Source of the DNA: Deinococcus humi
GTDB taxonomy: Bacteria > Deinococcota > Deinococci > Deinococcales > Deinococcaceae
Assembly: GCF_014201875.1 (NCBI RefSeq)
Contig: NZ_JACHFL010000002.1
Location: forward strand, 62,001-126,000
Length of the DNA stretch: 64,000 nt
Direction: 5' to 3'
The notes under the pieces were generated by a model, which was not told the DNA's origin, ran no database searches, and was given only the letters and a program-made list of their open reading frames with translations. Position numbers and translations under genes: made by a program. This document shows positions 55,052 through 64,000 of this stretch, in pieces. The number at the start of each line of letters is the position of its first letter. Positions within the stretch are counted from its first letter, which is position 1.

Positions 55052-57226
55052 TTACTTCACGAACAGCATCTGACGGTACGTCGGCAGCGGCCACAGCTTG
55101 AAGTCGATCATGTTCTCCAGCCGGTCGGCCACGGTGCGCACCTCGCGCATGGCCGGCAGCACATGATCACGCATGTGGTAGGCCTTTTCATGCACTTCCT
55201 CGCCGCCCTGGGCCGCGTTCTGTTCACGTAGAACCTGCAGGGCGTCGTACAGTTTGTCGGTCATGTCGCTGACTTCACGGCTCACGCCAGCAGCGGCGCG
55301 GCTGCTTTCCGGCACGTTCTTCAGGGCCGCCAGATACGCCAGGGCCGCAGGCAGGATCTGACGCTGGGCCATGTATTCGGTGGTTTCGCCCTCGATGTTC
55401 ACGGTCTTGAAGTAAATGTCGTACATGATTTCCTGCCGGGCCGCCAGTTCGCGGTCATTCAGGATTTTCAGCTTGCCGAACAGCTCGATGTTCTTGGGGC
55501 TGTGCAGGTGTTCCAGGGCGTCCAGGGCGGTGCGCAGGTTCAGCAGGCCACGCTCGTGCTCGGCCTCGTGGTGCCACTCGTCGCTGTAGCCGTCGCCATC
55601 GAACACGATGCGTTTATGGGTCTTGTACGTCTCGCGCACCAGCTCGGCCAGGGCCGTGCTCAGCTCCATGCCGCCGTCCAGCCTGGTTTGAAGATCGGTC
55701 ATCAGATCGCCCACCGAGTCCGCCACGATGGCGTTCATGACCGTGATGGGAAAGGAAATGCTCTGGGAGCTGCCCACCGCGCGGAATTCAAACTTGTTGC
55801 CGGTAAAGGCAAACGGGCTGGTGCGGTTGCGGTCCCCGGCGTGCACCGGTATTTCGGGCAGCACGCGGCTGCCCAGCCCCATCAGGCCGGCCGATTTGCC
55901 GCGCCCGCCCTGACCGCTGGCAAGACGCTCGAAGATGTCGCTCAGCTCGCTGCCCAGAAAGATGCTGATGATCGCGGGCGGGGCCTCGGCGGCTCCCAGA
56001 CGATGATCATTGCTGGCGCTCGCCACGCAGGCGCGCAGCAGGTCCTGATGCTCGTCCACAGCCTTGAGGACCGCGGAGGTGAAGAACAGGAACTGCATGT
56101 TCTCGTCAGGGGTGTCTCCGGGATCGAGCAGATTCTCGCCCGCATCGGTCGCCATGCTCCAGTTGCAGTGCTTGCCGCTGCCGTTGATGCCTGCGAAAGG
56201 CTTCTCGTGCATCAGGCAGACCAGGCCGTACTTGCGGGCGGTGGTCCGCAGCACCTGCATCATCAGCTGCTGGTGGTCGGCGGCGATGTTGGAGTGCTCG
56301 AAGATCGGGGCCACTTCGAACTGCCCGGGTGCCACCTCGTTGTGGCGGGTTTTGACCGGGATGCCCAGCGCGTACAGCTGCATCTCGGCATCGGTCATGA
56401 AGCTGAGAATGCGGTCGGGAATTGCGCCGAAATAGTGGTCTTCCAACTCCTGCCCGCGCGGGGGCTTCGCGCCGAACAGTGTACGCCCGCTCATGACCAG
56501 ATCGGGACGGCGGTAGTAGTACTCCTCGGCAATCAGGAAGTATTCCTGCTCGGCGCCCAGGCTACTGGTGACGCGGGTGCCTTCGGACGCACCGAACAGC
56601 TTGAGGGCCGGTGTCACCGCCTTGTTCAGCGCCTCGATGGAGCGCAGCAGCGGCGTCTTGAGGTCGAGTGCCTCGCCCTTCCACGACGCGAAGACGCTGG
56701 GGATGCACAGGGTCGCGCCGTTGGCATGCCTGACGATGAAGGCGGGGCTACTGGGGTCCCAGGCGGTGTAGCCGCGCGCCTCAAAGGTGGCCCGCAGGCC
56801 GCCCGAGGGGAAGCTGGAGGCGTCCGGCTCGGCCTGGATCAGCTCCTTGCCGGAAAAGGACATGATCGCCACGCCGTCCCCGGCGGGATTCAGGAAGGAA
56901 TCGTGTTTCTCGGCCGTGCCGCCGGTCAGGGGCTGGAACCAGTGGGTGTAGTGCGTCGCGCCCTTCTCCATCGCCCAGGTTTTCATCGCTAGCGCCACGG
57001 TGTCGGCAATGCTGGGGTCCAGCTTCTCGCCGCGCTCGGCCGTGGCCTGCAGGCTCTTGAAGGCGCTCTTGCTCATGCGGGTCTTGAGCTGGTCGGCTGT
57101 CAGCACGTCGCTGGCGAATTTCTCGGTCACCAGTTCGCTGGGGGTGGGCTGCGCGGTGGCCTCTACCCGCCAGTTGCGGGCCGCCGAGTTGACATCGAAA
57201 TCCTGGGTGTTACTGGCCTGAGTCAT
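55052..57226 (-). CDS. glnN: Type III glutamine synthetase (GSIII)
   Basis: ATP-dependent amidation of glutamate to glutamine. The 724-aa length and the GSIII order are distinctive: [57 protein letters not shown] and HCNWSMATD in outline, and a long helical C-terminus. It acts as a dodecamer of double hexamers. The ATG follows GAGGAG; the frame open to 57310 is not used. It has a near-consensus promoter and an upstream repeat array, so regulation by nitrogen state is likely. A separate GSI gene lies 2.7 kb away. Confidence 0.97.
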   Translation of the reverse strand: MTQASNTQDFDVNSAARNWRVEATAQPTPSELVTEKFASDVLTADQLKTRMSKSAFKSLQATAERGEKLDPSIADTVALAMKTWAMEKGATHYTHWFQPLTGGTAEKHDSFLNPAGDGVAIMSFSGKELIQAEPDASSFPSGGLRATFEARGYTAWDPSSPAFIVRHANGATLCIPSVFASWKGEALDLKTPLLRSIEALNKAVTPALKLFGASEGTRVTSSLGAEQEYFLIAEEYYYRRPDLVMSGRTLFGAKPPRGQELEDHYFGAIPDRILSFMTDAEMQLYALGIPVKTRHNEVAPGQFEVAPIFEHSNIAADHQQLMMQVLRTTARKYGLVCLMHEKPFAGINGSGKHCNWSMATDAGENLLDPGDTPDENMQFLFFTSAVLKAVDEHQDLLRACVASASNDHRLGAAEAPPAIISIFLGSELSDIFERLASGQGGRGKSAGLMGLGSRVLPEIPVHAGDRNRTSPFAFTGNKFEFRAVGSSQSISFPITVMNAIVADSVGDLMTDLQTRLDGGMELSTALAELVRETYKTHKRIVFDGDGYSDEWHHEAEHERGLLNLRTALDALEHLHSPKNIELFGKLKILNDRELAARQEIMYDIYFKTVNIEGETTEYMAQRQILPAALAYLAALKNVPESSRAAAGVSREVSDMTDKLYDALQVLREQNAAQGGEEVHEKAYHMRDHVLPAMREVRTVADRLENMIDFKLWPLPTYRQMLFVK

Positions 57227-57331
57227 AATCGCTCCTCTTGGGCTGGCAGACCGCAACCGAAACGGCGCGAGAGGGCGCTGGTCGCGTGCCATTCCCTCTC
57301 GCCGTCCCACCTGGCCCTGTCATCGGCATGG

Positions 57332-57361
57332 AGTATAGCCGCCGCGCCAAATTTGGGTCAA
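57332..57361 (-). promoter_or_regulatory. Sigma-70-type promoter of glnN
   Basis: TTGACC (57361-57356) and TATACT (57337-57332) are separated by 18 nt. This is one of the few clear two-box promoters in the window; the leader is about 100 nt. Confidence 0.8.
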
Positions 57362-57424
57362 CGCACTTCTCTGAACAGGTGGACTGGAAAAGCATCCTGA
57401 TTTATTTTTCTGCTCCCCGTTTGT

Positions 57425-57464
57425 GCAATCTGTTCTCCGTAATCTGGTTTTCTGTCCAGATTGC
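57425..57464. repeat. AATCTG repeat array upstream of the glnN promoter
   Basis: AATCTG occurs directly at 57427-57432 and 57441-57446 and inverted as CAGATT at 57457-57462. This creates perfect palindromes GCAATCTG/CAGATTGC (57425/57464 outer) and AATCTGG/CCAGATT (57441-57447/57456-57462). The array lies 64-103 bp upstream of the -35 and could be an activator or repressor site. The 283-bp gap to the UvrA-like gene holds no supported coding frame. Confidence 0.5.
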
Positions 57465-57509
57465 TGACGGCATTTTACAACTTGTCGTCCCTCGTCATGC
57501 GCCCCTGTT

Positions 57510-59744
57510 TTACAGAAACTGCCCGGTCAGGCTCCGCGCACAGGATTTCAAGCCCTGCGGCGGTCCCTCGTACAGCACCTCTCCGCCTGCGCTGCCGCCC
57601 TCGGGTCCCAGGTCGATTACCCAGTCGGCCTGCCGGATCACGTCGAGATGATGCTCGATTAGCACGGCGGTGTTGCCGCCCTCCACCAGCCGGTCGATCA
57701 GGCGCATCAGCATGCCGATGTCCGAGAGATGCAAACCCGTGGTGGGTTCGTCCATCACGTAGACGCTGCCCTTCTTGTGCAGTTCCGTGGCGAGTTTGAG
57801 GCGCTGGCCCTCGCCGCCCGACACGGTGCTCAGCGGCTGTCCCAGTTTCAGGTAACCCAGGCCCACGTCATTCATGGCCTTCAGGACGGCGGCGATCTTC
57901 TTCTCGGTGAAAAAGGCCAGCGCCTGCTCCGCCGTCATTTCCAGCACGTCGGCAATCGAGTGACCGCGCAAGTGGTAGGTCAGCACCTCTTCTTTGAAGC
58001 GCTTGCCCTCACAGACCTCGCACACGGAGGTCATGCCCTCCATAAAAGCCAGGTCGGTGTAGATCACGCCCAGACCATTGCACTCGGGGCAACTGCCCTC
58101 TGAATTGAAGCTGAACAATGAGGGGCTCACGTCGTTGGTTCTGGCGAAGGCCTTGCGGATGTCGTCCATGATTCCCGTGTAGGTGGCCGGGGCCGAGCGG
58201 CTGTTGGCGCCTACACGGGACTGGTCGATCACGATGGCCTCGGGGTGCTGTGCCAGAAAAACGTCGTTGATCAGGGAACTCTTGCCCGACCCTGCGACGC
58301 CGGTCACCACCGTCAACACCCCTGTGGGAATGTCCACGGTCACGTTCTTGAGGTTGTGCAGGCTGGCATTGCGGACCGTCAGGTGGCCGGTCGGCTGGCG
58401 GACCTCCTGCTTGATCGGCAGGTGCTGACCCAGAAACCGCCCGGTCAGGGTGTCGGCCTGCTGCAGCGCGGAGTAACTTCCCTCGAACACCACCTGCCCA
58501 CCGTGCGTTCCGGCCCCTGGCCCGATGTCCACCACGTGATCGGCCACCGCAATCACGTCCGGGTCGTGTTCCACCACCAGCACGGTATTGCCCTTGTCCC
58601 GCAACTTCCGCAGCAGCCCGGTCAGCCGCGCCACGTCGCGGGCGTGCAGGCCCACACTGGGCTCGTCGAGGATGTACAGCATCTCGGTCAGGCTGTTGCC
58701 CAGGTGCCGGATCATCTTGAGGCGCTGCGATTCGCCCCCGGACAGCGTGGCCGTTTCGCGGTTCAGGCTTAAGTAGCCCAGCCCGATGTCCACCAGATGC
58801 TGCAGGCGCTCCTTGAGGTGGCCGGCCACCCGCGCCGCCGCCGGGTCGCTGAGGCGCTCCAGAAAGGCGATCAGTCCGGTGATTTCCAGTTCCGACACGT
58901 CGGCGATGTTCTGCCCGTCAATGCGGCAGTTCAGTGCTGCCGCGTTCAGCCGTGCGCCGTGGCAGACCGGACAGGTCTGGGAGGTGGTGAAGTCTTCAAA
59001 GACCTTGCGGCCCCGCTCGGTCATGGCGGCGGCGTCCTTTTTGAGGTACATCCTCGTCATGCGCTCCACCAGGCCCTCGTATTTGGAGCCGAACTCCCCA
59101 AACGAGACCTTTACGTCCGCGCCGTACAGCAGGGCGTGTAGTTCCTCCGGGGTGTAGTCCTCAATCGGTTTGTCGTTGTCGAACAACCCCGAGAGCGGAT
59201 ACATCTTCCACATCCACTTGCCCACCCTGAATTCGGGATGCAGGATGGCCCCGCCGTTCAGCGACAGGCGGCGGTCCAGCAGGCGATCCAGATCCAGTTG
59301 CGTGGTTTTGCCGATCCCCTCGCACTCCGGGCACATCCCCTGCGGTGTGTTGAACGAGTAGGCGAAGGCCGGTCCCGCAGAGGGCTGGCCGAAGCGCGAG
59401 AACAGCAGGCGCAGCGGCGCGGCGATGTCGGTGTAGGTGCCCGCCGTGGACCGTGCGCCGCCGCCCACCCGCTTCTGATCGATGATGATCGGCGCGTTCA
59501 GGTGTTCGATCCGGTCCACGTCCGGCTGACCATAATGCGGCAGGAACCCCTGTACGAAGGCCGTGAACGTCTCGTTGAGCTGACGCTGCGCCTCGGCGGC
59601 GATGGTATCGAAGACCAGCGAGGACTTGCCAGAACCAGAAACGCCAGTGAAGACTGTGATCCTCCCCTTAGGAATATGGAGCGAAACGTCCTGCAGATTG
59701 TTCTCGCGTGCGCCGTACACCTCAATGGACTGCTGCTGGGTCAT
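57510..59744 (-). CDS. UvrA-like ABC ATPase lacking the UvrB-binding domain
   Basis: A 744-aa excinuclease-type protein with two ABC cassettes: Walker A GVSGSGKSSL near 34-43 and GVAGSGKSSL in the second half, both followed by S-G-G-E signatures (LSGGESQRLKM, VSGGEGQRLKL). Zinc-type CxxC pairs are present (C138/C141 in MCPECEGIG, CPVCHGAR, CPECNGLG, CEVCEGKRF). Canonical UvrA is about 940 aa; the roughly 115-residue UvrB-binding region between the first Walker A and the first zinc module is absent. This matches the DrrC/UvrA2-like group linked to drug tolerance or non-canonical repair. Confidence 0.92.
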   Translation of the reverse strand: MTQQQSIEVYGARENNLQDVSLHIPKGRITVFTGVSGSGKSSLVFDTIAAEAQRQLNETFTAFVQGFLPHYGQPDVDRIEHLNAPIIIDQKRVGGGARSTAGTYTDIAAPLRLLFSRFGQPSAGPAFAYSFNTPQGMCPECEGIGKTTQLDLDRLLDRRLSLNGGAILHPEFRVGKWMWKMYPLSGLFDNDKPIEDYTPEELHALLYGADVKVSFGEFGSKYEGLVERMTRMYLKKDAAAMTERGRKVFEDFTTSQTCPVCHGARLNAAALNCRIDGQNIADVSELEITGLIAFLERLSDPAAARVAGHLKERLQHLVDIGLGYLSLNRETATLSGGESQRLKMIRHLGNSLTEMLYILDEPSVGLHARDVARLTGLLRKLRDKGNTVLVVEHDPDVIAVADHVVDIGPGAGTHGGQVVFEGSYSALQQADTLTGRFLGQHLPIKQEVRQPTGHLTVRNASLHNLKNVTVDIPTGVLTVVTGVAGSGKSSLINDVFLAQHPEAIVIDQSRVGANSRSAPATYTGIMDDIRKAFARTNDVSPSLFSFNSEGSCPECNGLGVIYTDLAFMEGMTSVCEVCEGKRFKEEVLTYHLRGHSIADVLEMTAEQALAFFTEKKIAAVLKAMNDVGLGYLKLGQPLSTVSGGEGQRLKLATELHKKGSVYVMDEPTTGLHLSDIGMLMRLIDRLVEGGNTAVLIEHHLDVIRQADWVIDLGPEGGSAGGEVLYEGPPQGLKSCARSLTGQFL

Positions 59745-59806
59745 CTCTGAACCTCCTGACCACTTCAGATTCCCTGAGCTTTATGTGAAAACACCCCACG
59801 GGAGAC

Positions 59807-59828
59807 CTTAATTTCGTCTTAATTTTGT
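59807..59828 (+). repeat. Tandem 11-bp direct repeat in the glnA promoter
   Basis: CTTAATTTCGT (59807-59817) is followed immediately by CTTAATTTTGT (59818-59828), identical at 10 of 11 positions. One-turn spacing is typical of OmpR/PhoB-family binding sites. A TATGAC -10 candidate overlaps the end of the second copy (from 59828). Confidence 0.5.
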
Positions 59829-59907
59829 ATGACCCATCATGTGTTTCCTCGCACACGCTGCCAGGCCGTTACCCTGAGTACAGACCATTTCCGGAGGCAA
59901 ATCACTC

Positions 59908-61254
<1,347 letters not shown>

Positions 61255-61302
61255 GCCAATCAGGTTTCAGCCAGAAAGTCGAGCCCTGTCTGTAGGCTAC
61301 CT

Positions 61303-61530
61303 TTTGACTCTTGCAGAGTTATGTTCCTCTGATCACGGTCTGCAACAGTGCCGCAAATCAATAGCTGTCTGGCTCTTAGGAACCGTCAATGGACAACCTG
61401 ATAACTCCAGAGAAGAACACGCGGTTTAACAATGGAGCCAGCCAATTGGGAGGGGATTGGCCCCCTCTCTTTATTAAGGTGGTACCTCGGAAGACCGCAC
61501 GGCCCCTCGAGAACGCTTGTTTATTGCCAA
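61303..61530 (+). ncRNA. Possible T-box-type leader element
   Basis: The block AAGGTGGTACCTCGG at 61476-61490 matches the T-box antiterminator consensus (A-G-G-G-T-G-G-N-A-C-C-G-C-G-G) at all but two positions. Its T-G-G-T would pair with an ACCA tRNA end, as in Leu, Ile or Val tRNAs. Upstream, GAGGGG/CCCCTC and TGGCTC/GAGCCA plus AACCG/CGGTT arms could be stems, and TTGACT (61304) a -35. A canonical stem I with specifier loop was not recognised and no terminator follows. The element may be degenerate. Confidence 0.4.
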
Positions 61531-61611
61531 AATCACCTCATTTCAGCAATAAATCTTCTTGCATAGCTGCATTTTTCACATTTGAGTTCCAAAGGTCACA
61601 TGAGGGGCGCA

Positions 61612-61640
61612 TTGACTTCACCTTAACTCGTCCCTAGAAT
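61612..61640 (+). promoter_or_regulatory. Sigma-70-type promoter of the branched-chain amino-acid transporter
   Basis: TTGACT (61612-61617), 17-nt spacer, TAGAAT (61635-61640). The transcript would begin about 60 nt before the livK-like ATG, downstream of the T-box-like block. Confidence 0.85.
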
Positions 61641-61706
61641 CTCGCTATCGCAACCACAGCGCACCCAGAACCCAGGATCTGCGGCGCATCTATATCCGGA
61701 GGAATT

Positions 61707-62864
<1,158 letters not shown>

Positions 62865-62885
62865 GTAAGCGACCCGTTTGACCAT

Positions 62886-62916
62886 GGGGCCGGGCTGCGT
62901 GCCTGGCCCCTTTTTT
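62886..62916 (+). terminator. Terminator/attenuator between livK and livH
   Basis: GGGGCCGGGC (62886-62895)/GCCTGGCCCC (62901-62910), one wobble, 5-nt loop, TTTTTT at 62911-62916. It probably makes binding protein more abundant than the permeases. Confidence 0.93.
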
Positions 62917-63061
62917 AAGACATCAGGGACCGTGGGGAGAAGCTGGAAATGATTCCACGGAAAACCCGCCCCTCAAGAGTAGAATGCCGTCGATTTCACT
63001 GTCACCATTGTTTTTGACGCCCTGCCGTTCCCCCTTCATCTACTGAAAGGAGCTGATTTCT

Positions 63062-64000
63062 TTGGAACTTTCTGTCCTGCTGCCCTTTATCGTCAACGTG
63101 ATCGTGGGCGGCCTGATTCTGGGATTCGTCTACGCCATCATCGCGCTGGGCTACACCATGGTGTACGGCGTGCTGCAGCTGATCAATTTCGCCCACTCGG
63201 AGGTCTTTATCACCGGGGCGGTGGTGGGATTCGAGGTCTTCCGCATCTTGCAGGACTCGACCATGAACGGCTATCTGAAGCTGCTGATCGCGCTGATCGC
63301 CGCGATGCTGGTTTCGGGTCTGCTCAACGTGCTGATTGAGCGGCTGGCCTACCGGCCCCTGCGCGGATCGCCCCGGCTGGTCCCGCTGATCACGGCCATC
63401 GGTGTTTCGCTGATCTTGCAAGACACCTTGCGCTTCCTGGAGGGTCTGCAGGGCCGATTTGACCTGACCTACACGCTGCCCGCTGGTTTCGGCGACAAGT
63501 TCTGCTCCACCAACAGCACCTGCGCCCCGGTGGGCGATTTCCTGCGCACGATTGGCGTGGACGTGCAGCTGAAAGACGTGATTCTCGTGGTCGTGTCGCT
63601 GGTCAGCCTCGCGGTGCTGAATTACGTGGTCAACCGCACCCGGCTGGGCAAGGCCATCCGCGCCGTGTCCCAGGACCGGGTGACCGCCGGACTGATGGGC
63701 ATCGACTCCAACCTGATGATCAGCGCCACCTTTCTGATCGGCGGGGCGCTGGGCGGCGTCAGCGGTGTGCTGTTCGGGCTGAAGTTCGGCACGGTCAATG
63801 CCTACAGCGGTTTCGATCCGGGCATCATCGCCTTCACGGCGGCGGTGCTGGGCGGTATCGGCAGCATTCCCGGCGCAGTGCTGGGCGGCCTGCTGCTGGG
63901 CGTGATCCAGAACCTGATCGGCGTCATGAACATCTTCGGGAACCTGCTGGGTTTTGCCAACCTGAGTACCATCGACGCCAGTTACTCGAAGATTGGCCCG
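63062..64000 (+). CDS. livH: Branched-chain amino-acid ABC transporter permease, 3' end outside window
   Basis: At least 313 codons are open to the window edge. The product is a LivH-type permease: ALGYTMVYGVLQLINFAHSE with the conserved N-F-A-H, RPLRGSPRLVPLITAIGVSLILQ, KAIRAVSQDRVTAGLMGID (the coupling EAA-like loop) and FTAAVLGGIGSIPGAVLGGLLLGV. A roughly 25-residue insertion with two Cys (KFCSTNSTC) lies in a periplasmic loop. TTG start 9 nt after AAAGGAG. LivM and the ATPases are expected downstream. Confidence 0.94.
   Translation, partial: MELSVLLPFIVNVIVGGLILGFVYAIIALGYTMVYGVLQLINFAHSEVFITGAVVGFEVFRILQDSTMNGYLKLLIALIAAMLVSGLLNVLIERLAYRPLRGSPRLVPLITAIGVSLILQDTLRFLEGLQGRFDLTYTLPAGFGDKFCSTNSTCAPVGDFLRTIGVDVQLKDVILVVVSLVSLAVLNYVVNRTRLGKAIRAVSQDRVTAGLMGIDSNLMISATFLIGGALGGVSGVLFGLKFGTVNAYSGFDPGIIAFTAAVLGGIGSIPGAVLGGLLLGVIQNLIGVMNIFGNLLGFANLSTIDASYSKIGP

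Noticed and set aside
55502..56992. 496-codon open frame antisense to GSIII
   Set aside because: Shadow of a clear GSIII gene; His/Gln/Gly-rich nonsense translation and no start signal.
61389..61637. 82-codon frame across the T-box-like block
   Set aside because: No ribosome-binding site or leaderless -10, runs through RNA-like stems and into the livK promoter, and its composition is unlike neighbouring proteins.

Overview
The window reads as chromosome from a Deinococcus species. The evidence is high-GC coding DNA, gene content typical of that genus (amylosucrase, type III glutamine synthetase, an S-layer-linked pyruvyl transferase, a NAD-dependent ligase with a long N-terminus) and, most tellingly, at least 18 genes with a TAnnnT -10 box ending 6-7 nt before the start codon, which implies leaderless mRNAs. 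No tRNA, rRNA, insertion sequence, prophage or CRISPR array was seen. The assignment is inference; no database search was possible.

Layout. 1-5.4 kb: edge of an ArsR-like regulator with its promoter/operator, radA with a DUF2087 partner, etfBA, a small outer-membrane-type protein and an AhpD-like protein. 5.6-10.6 kb: a Clp ATPase, amylosucrase and a DUF2171 protein. 10.7-15.7 kb: an alkyladenine glycosylase, then the propionate branch (methylmalonyl-CoA mutase, its GTPase chaperone MeaB, and a two-domain VOC protein between them). 15.9-21.2 kb: CsaB/DUF5693 cell-wall pair, miaB and a lipoprotein. 21.5-25.5 kb: peptide ABC importer (binding protein and two permeases, no ATPases). 25.6-31.1 kb: a VOC dioxygenase-like protein, hemC, three hotdog thioesterases, DUF697 and DUF402 proteins. 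31.2-38.8 kb: a divergent response regulator/histidine kinase pair, a HAD phosphatase, a nucleotidyltransferase, an ABC exporter and two proteins of unknown role. 38.9-44.4 kb: CoxG, MocA, an RNA methyltransferase, AcpS and a single-chain MNT-HEPN protein. 44.5-50.2 kb: a leftward run of aldo/keto reductase, Lnu-like nucleotidyltransferase, RidA, a large secreted protein and an N-formylglutamate amidohydrolase-like protein, then a BMP-type binding protein. 50.4-55 kb: ligA, then Asp23-NusB-FolD-DUF212. 55-64 kb: nitrogen and amino-acid block with GSIII, a UvrA-like ABC protein, GSI, and a branched-chain amino-acid ABC importer running off the right edge.

Two themes connect the genes. One is acyl-CoA and amino-acid catabolism (EtfBA, MCM/MeaB, thioesterases, peptide and branched-chain amino-acid import), several with palindromic operator-like sites at their promoters. 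The other is nitrogen assimilation, with two unrelated glutamine synthetases, each preceded by its own repeat array, and a T-box-like block upstream of the branched-chain amino-acid transporter.

The most unusual item is the protein at 43742-44434. It joins a complete MntA-type antitoxin motif (GSX10DXD) and a complete HepT-type toxin motif (RX4HXY) in one polypeptide. These are normally two separate genes of a toxin-antitoxin pair.
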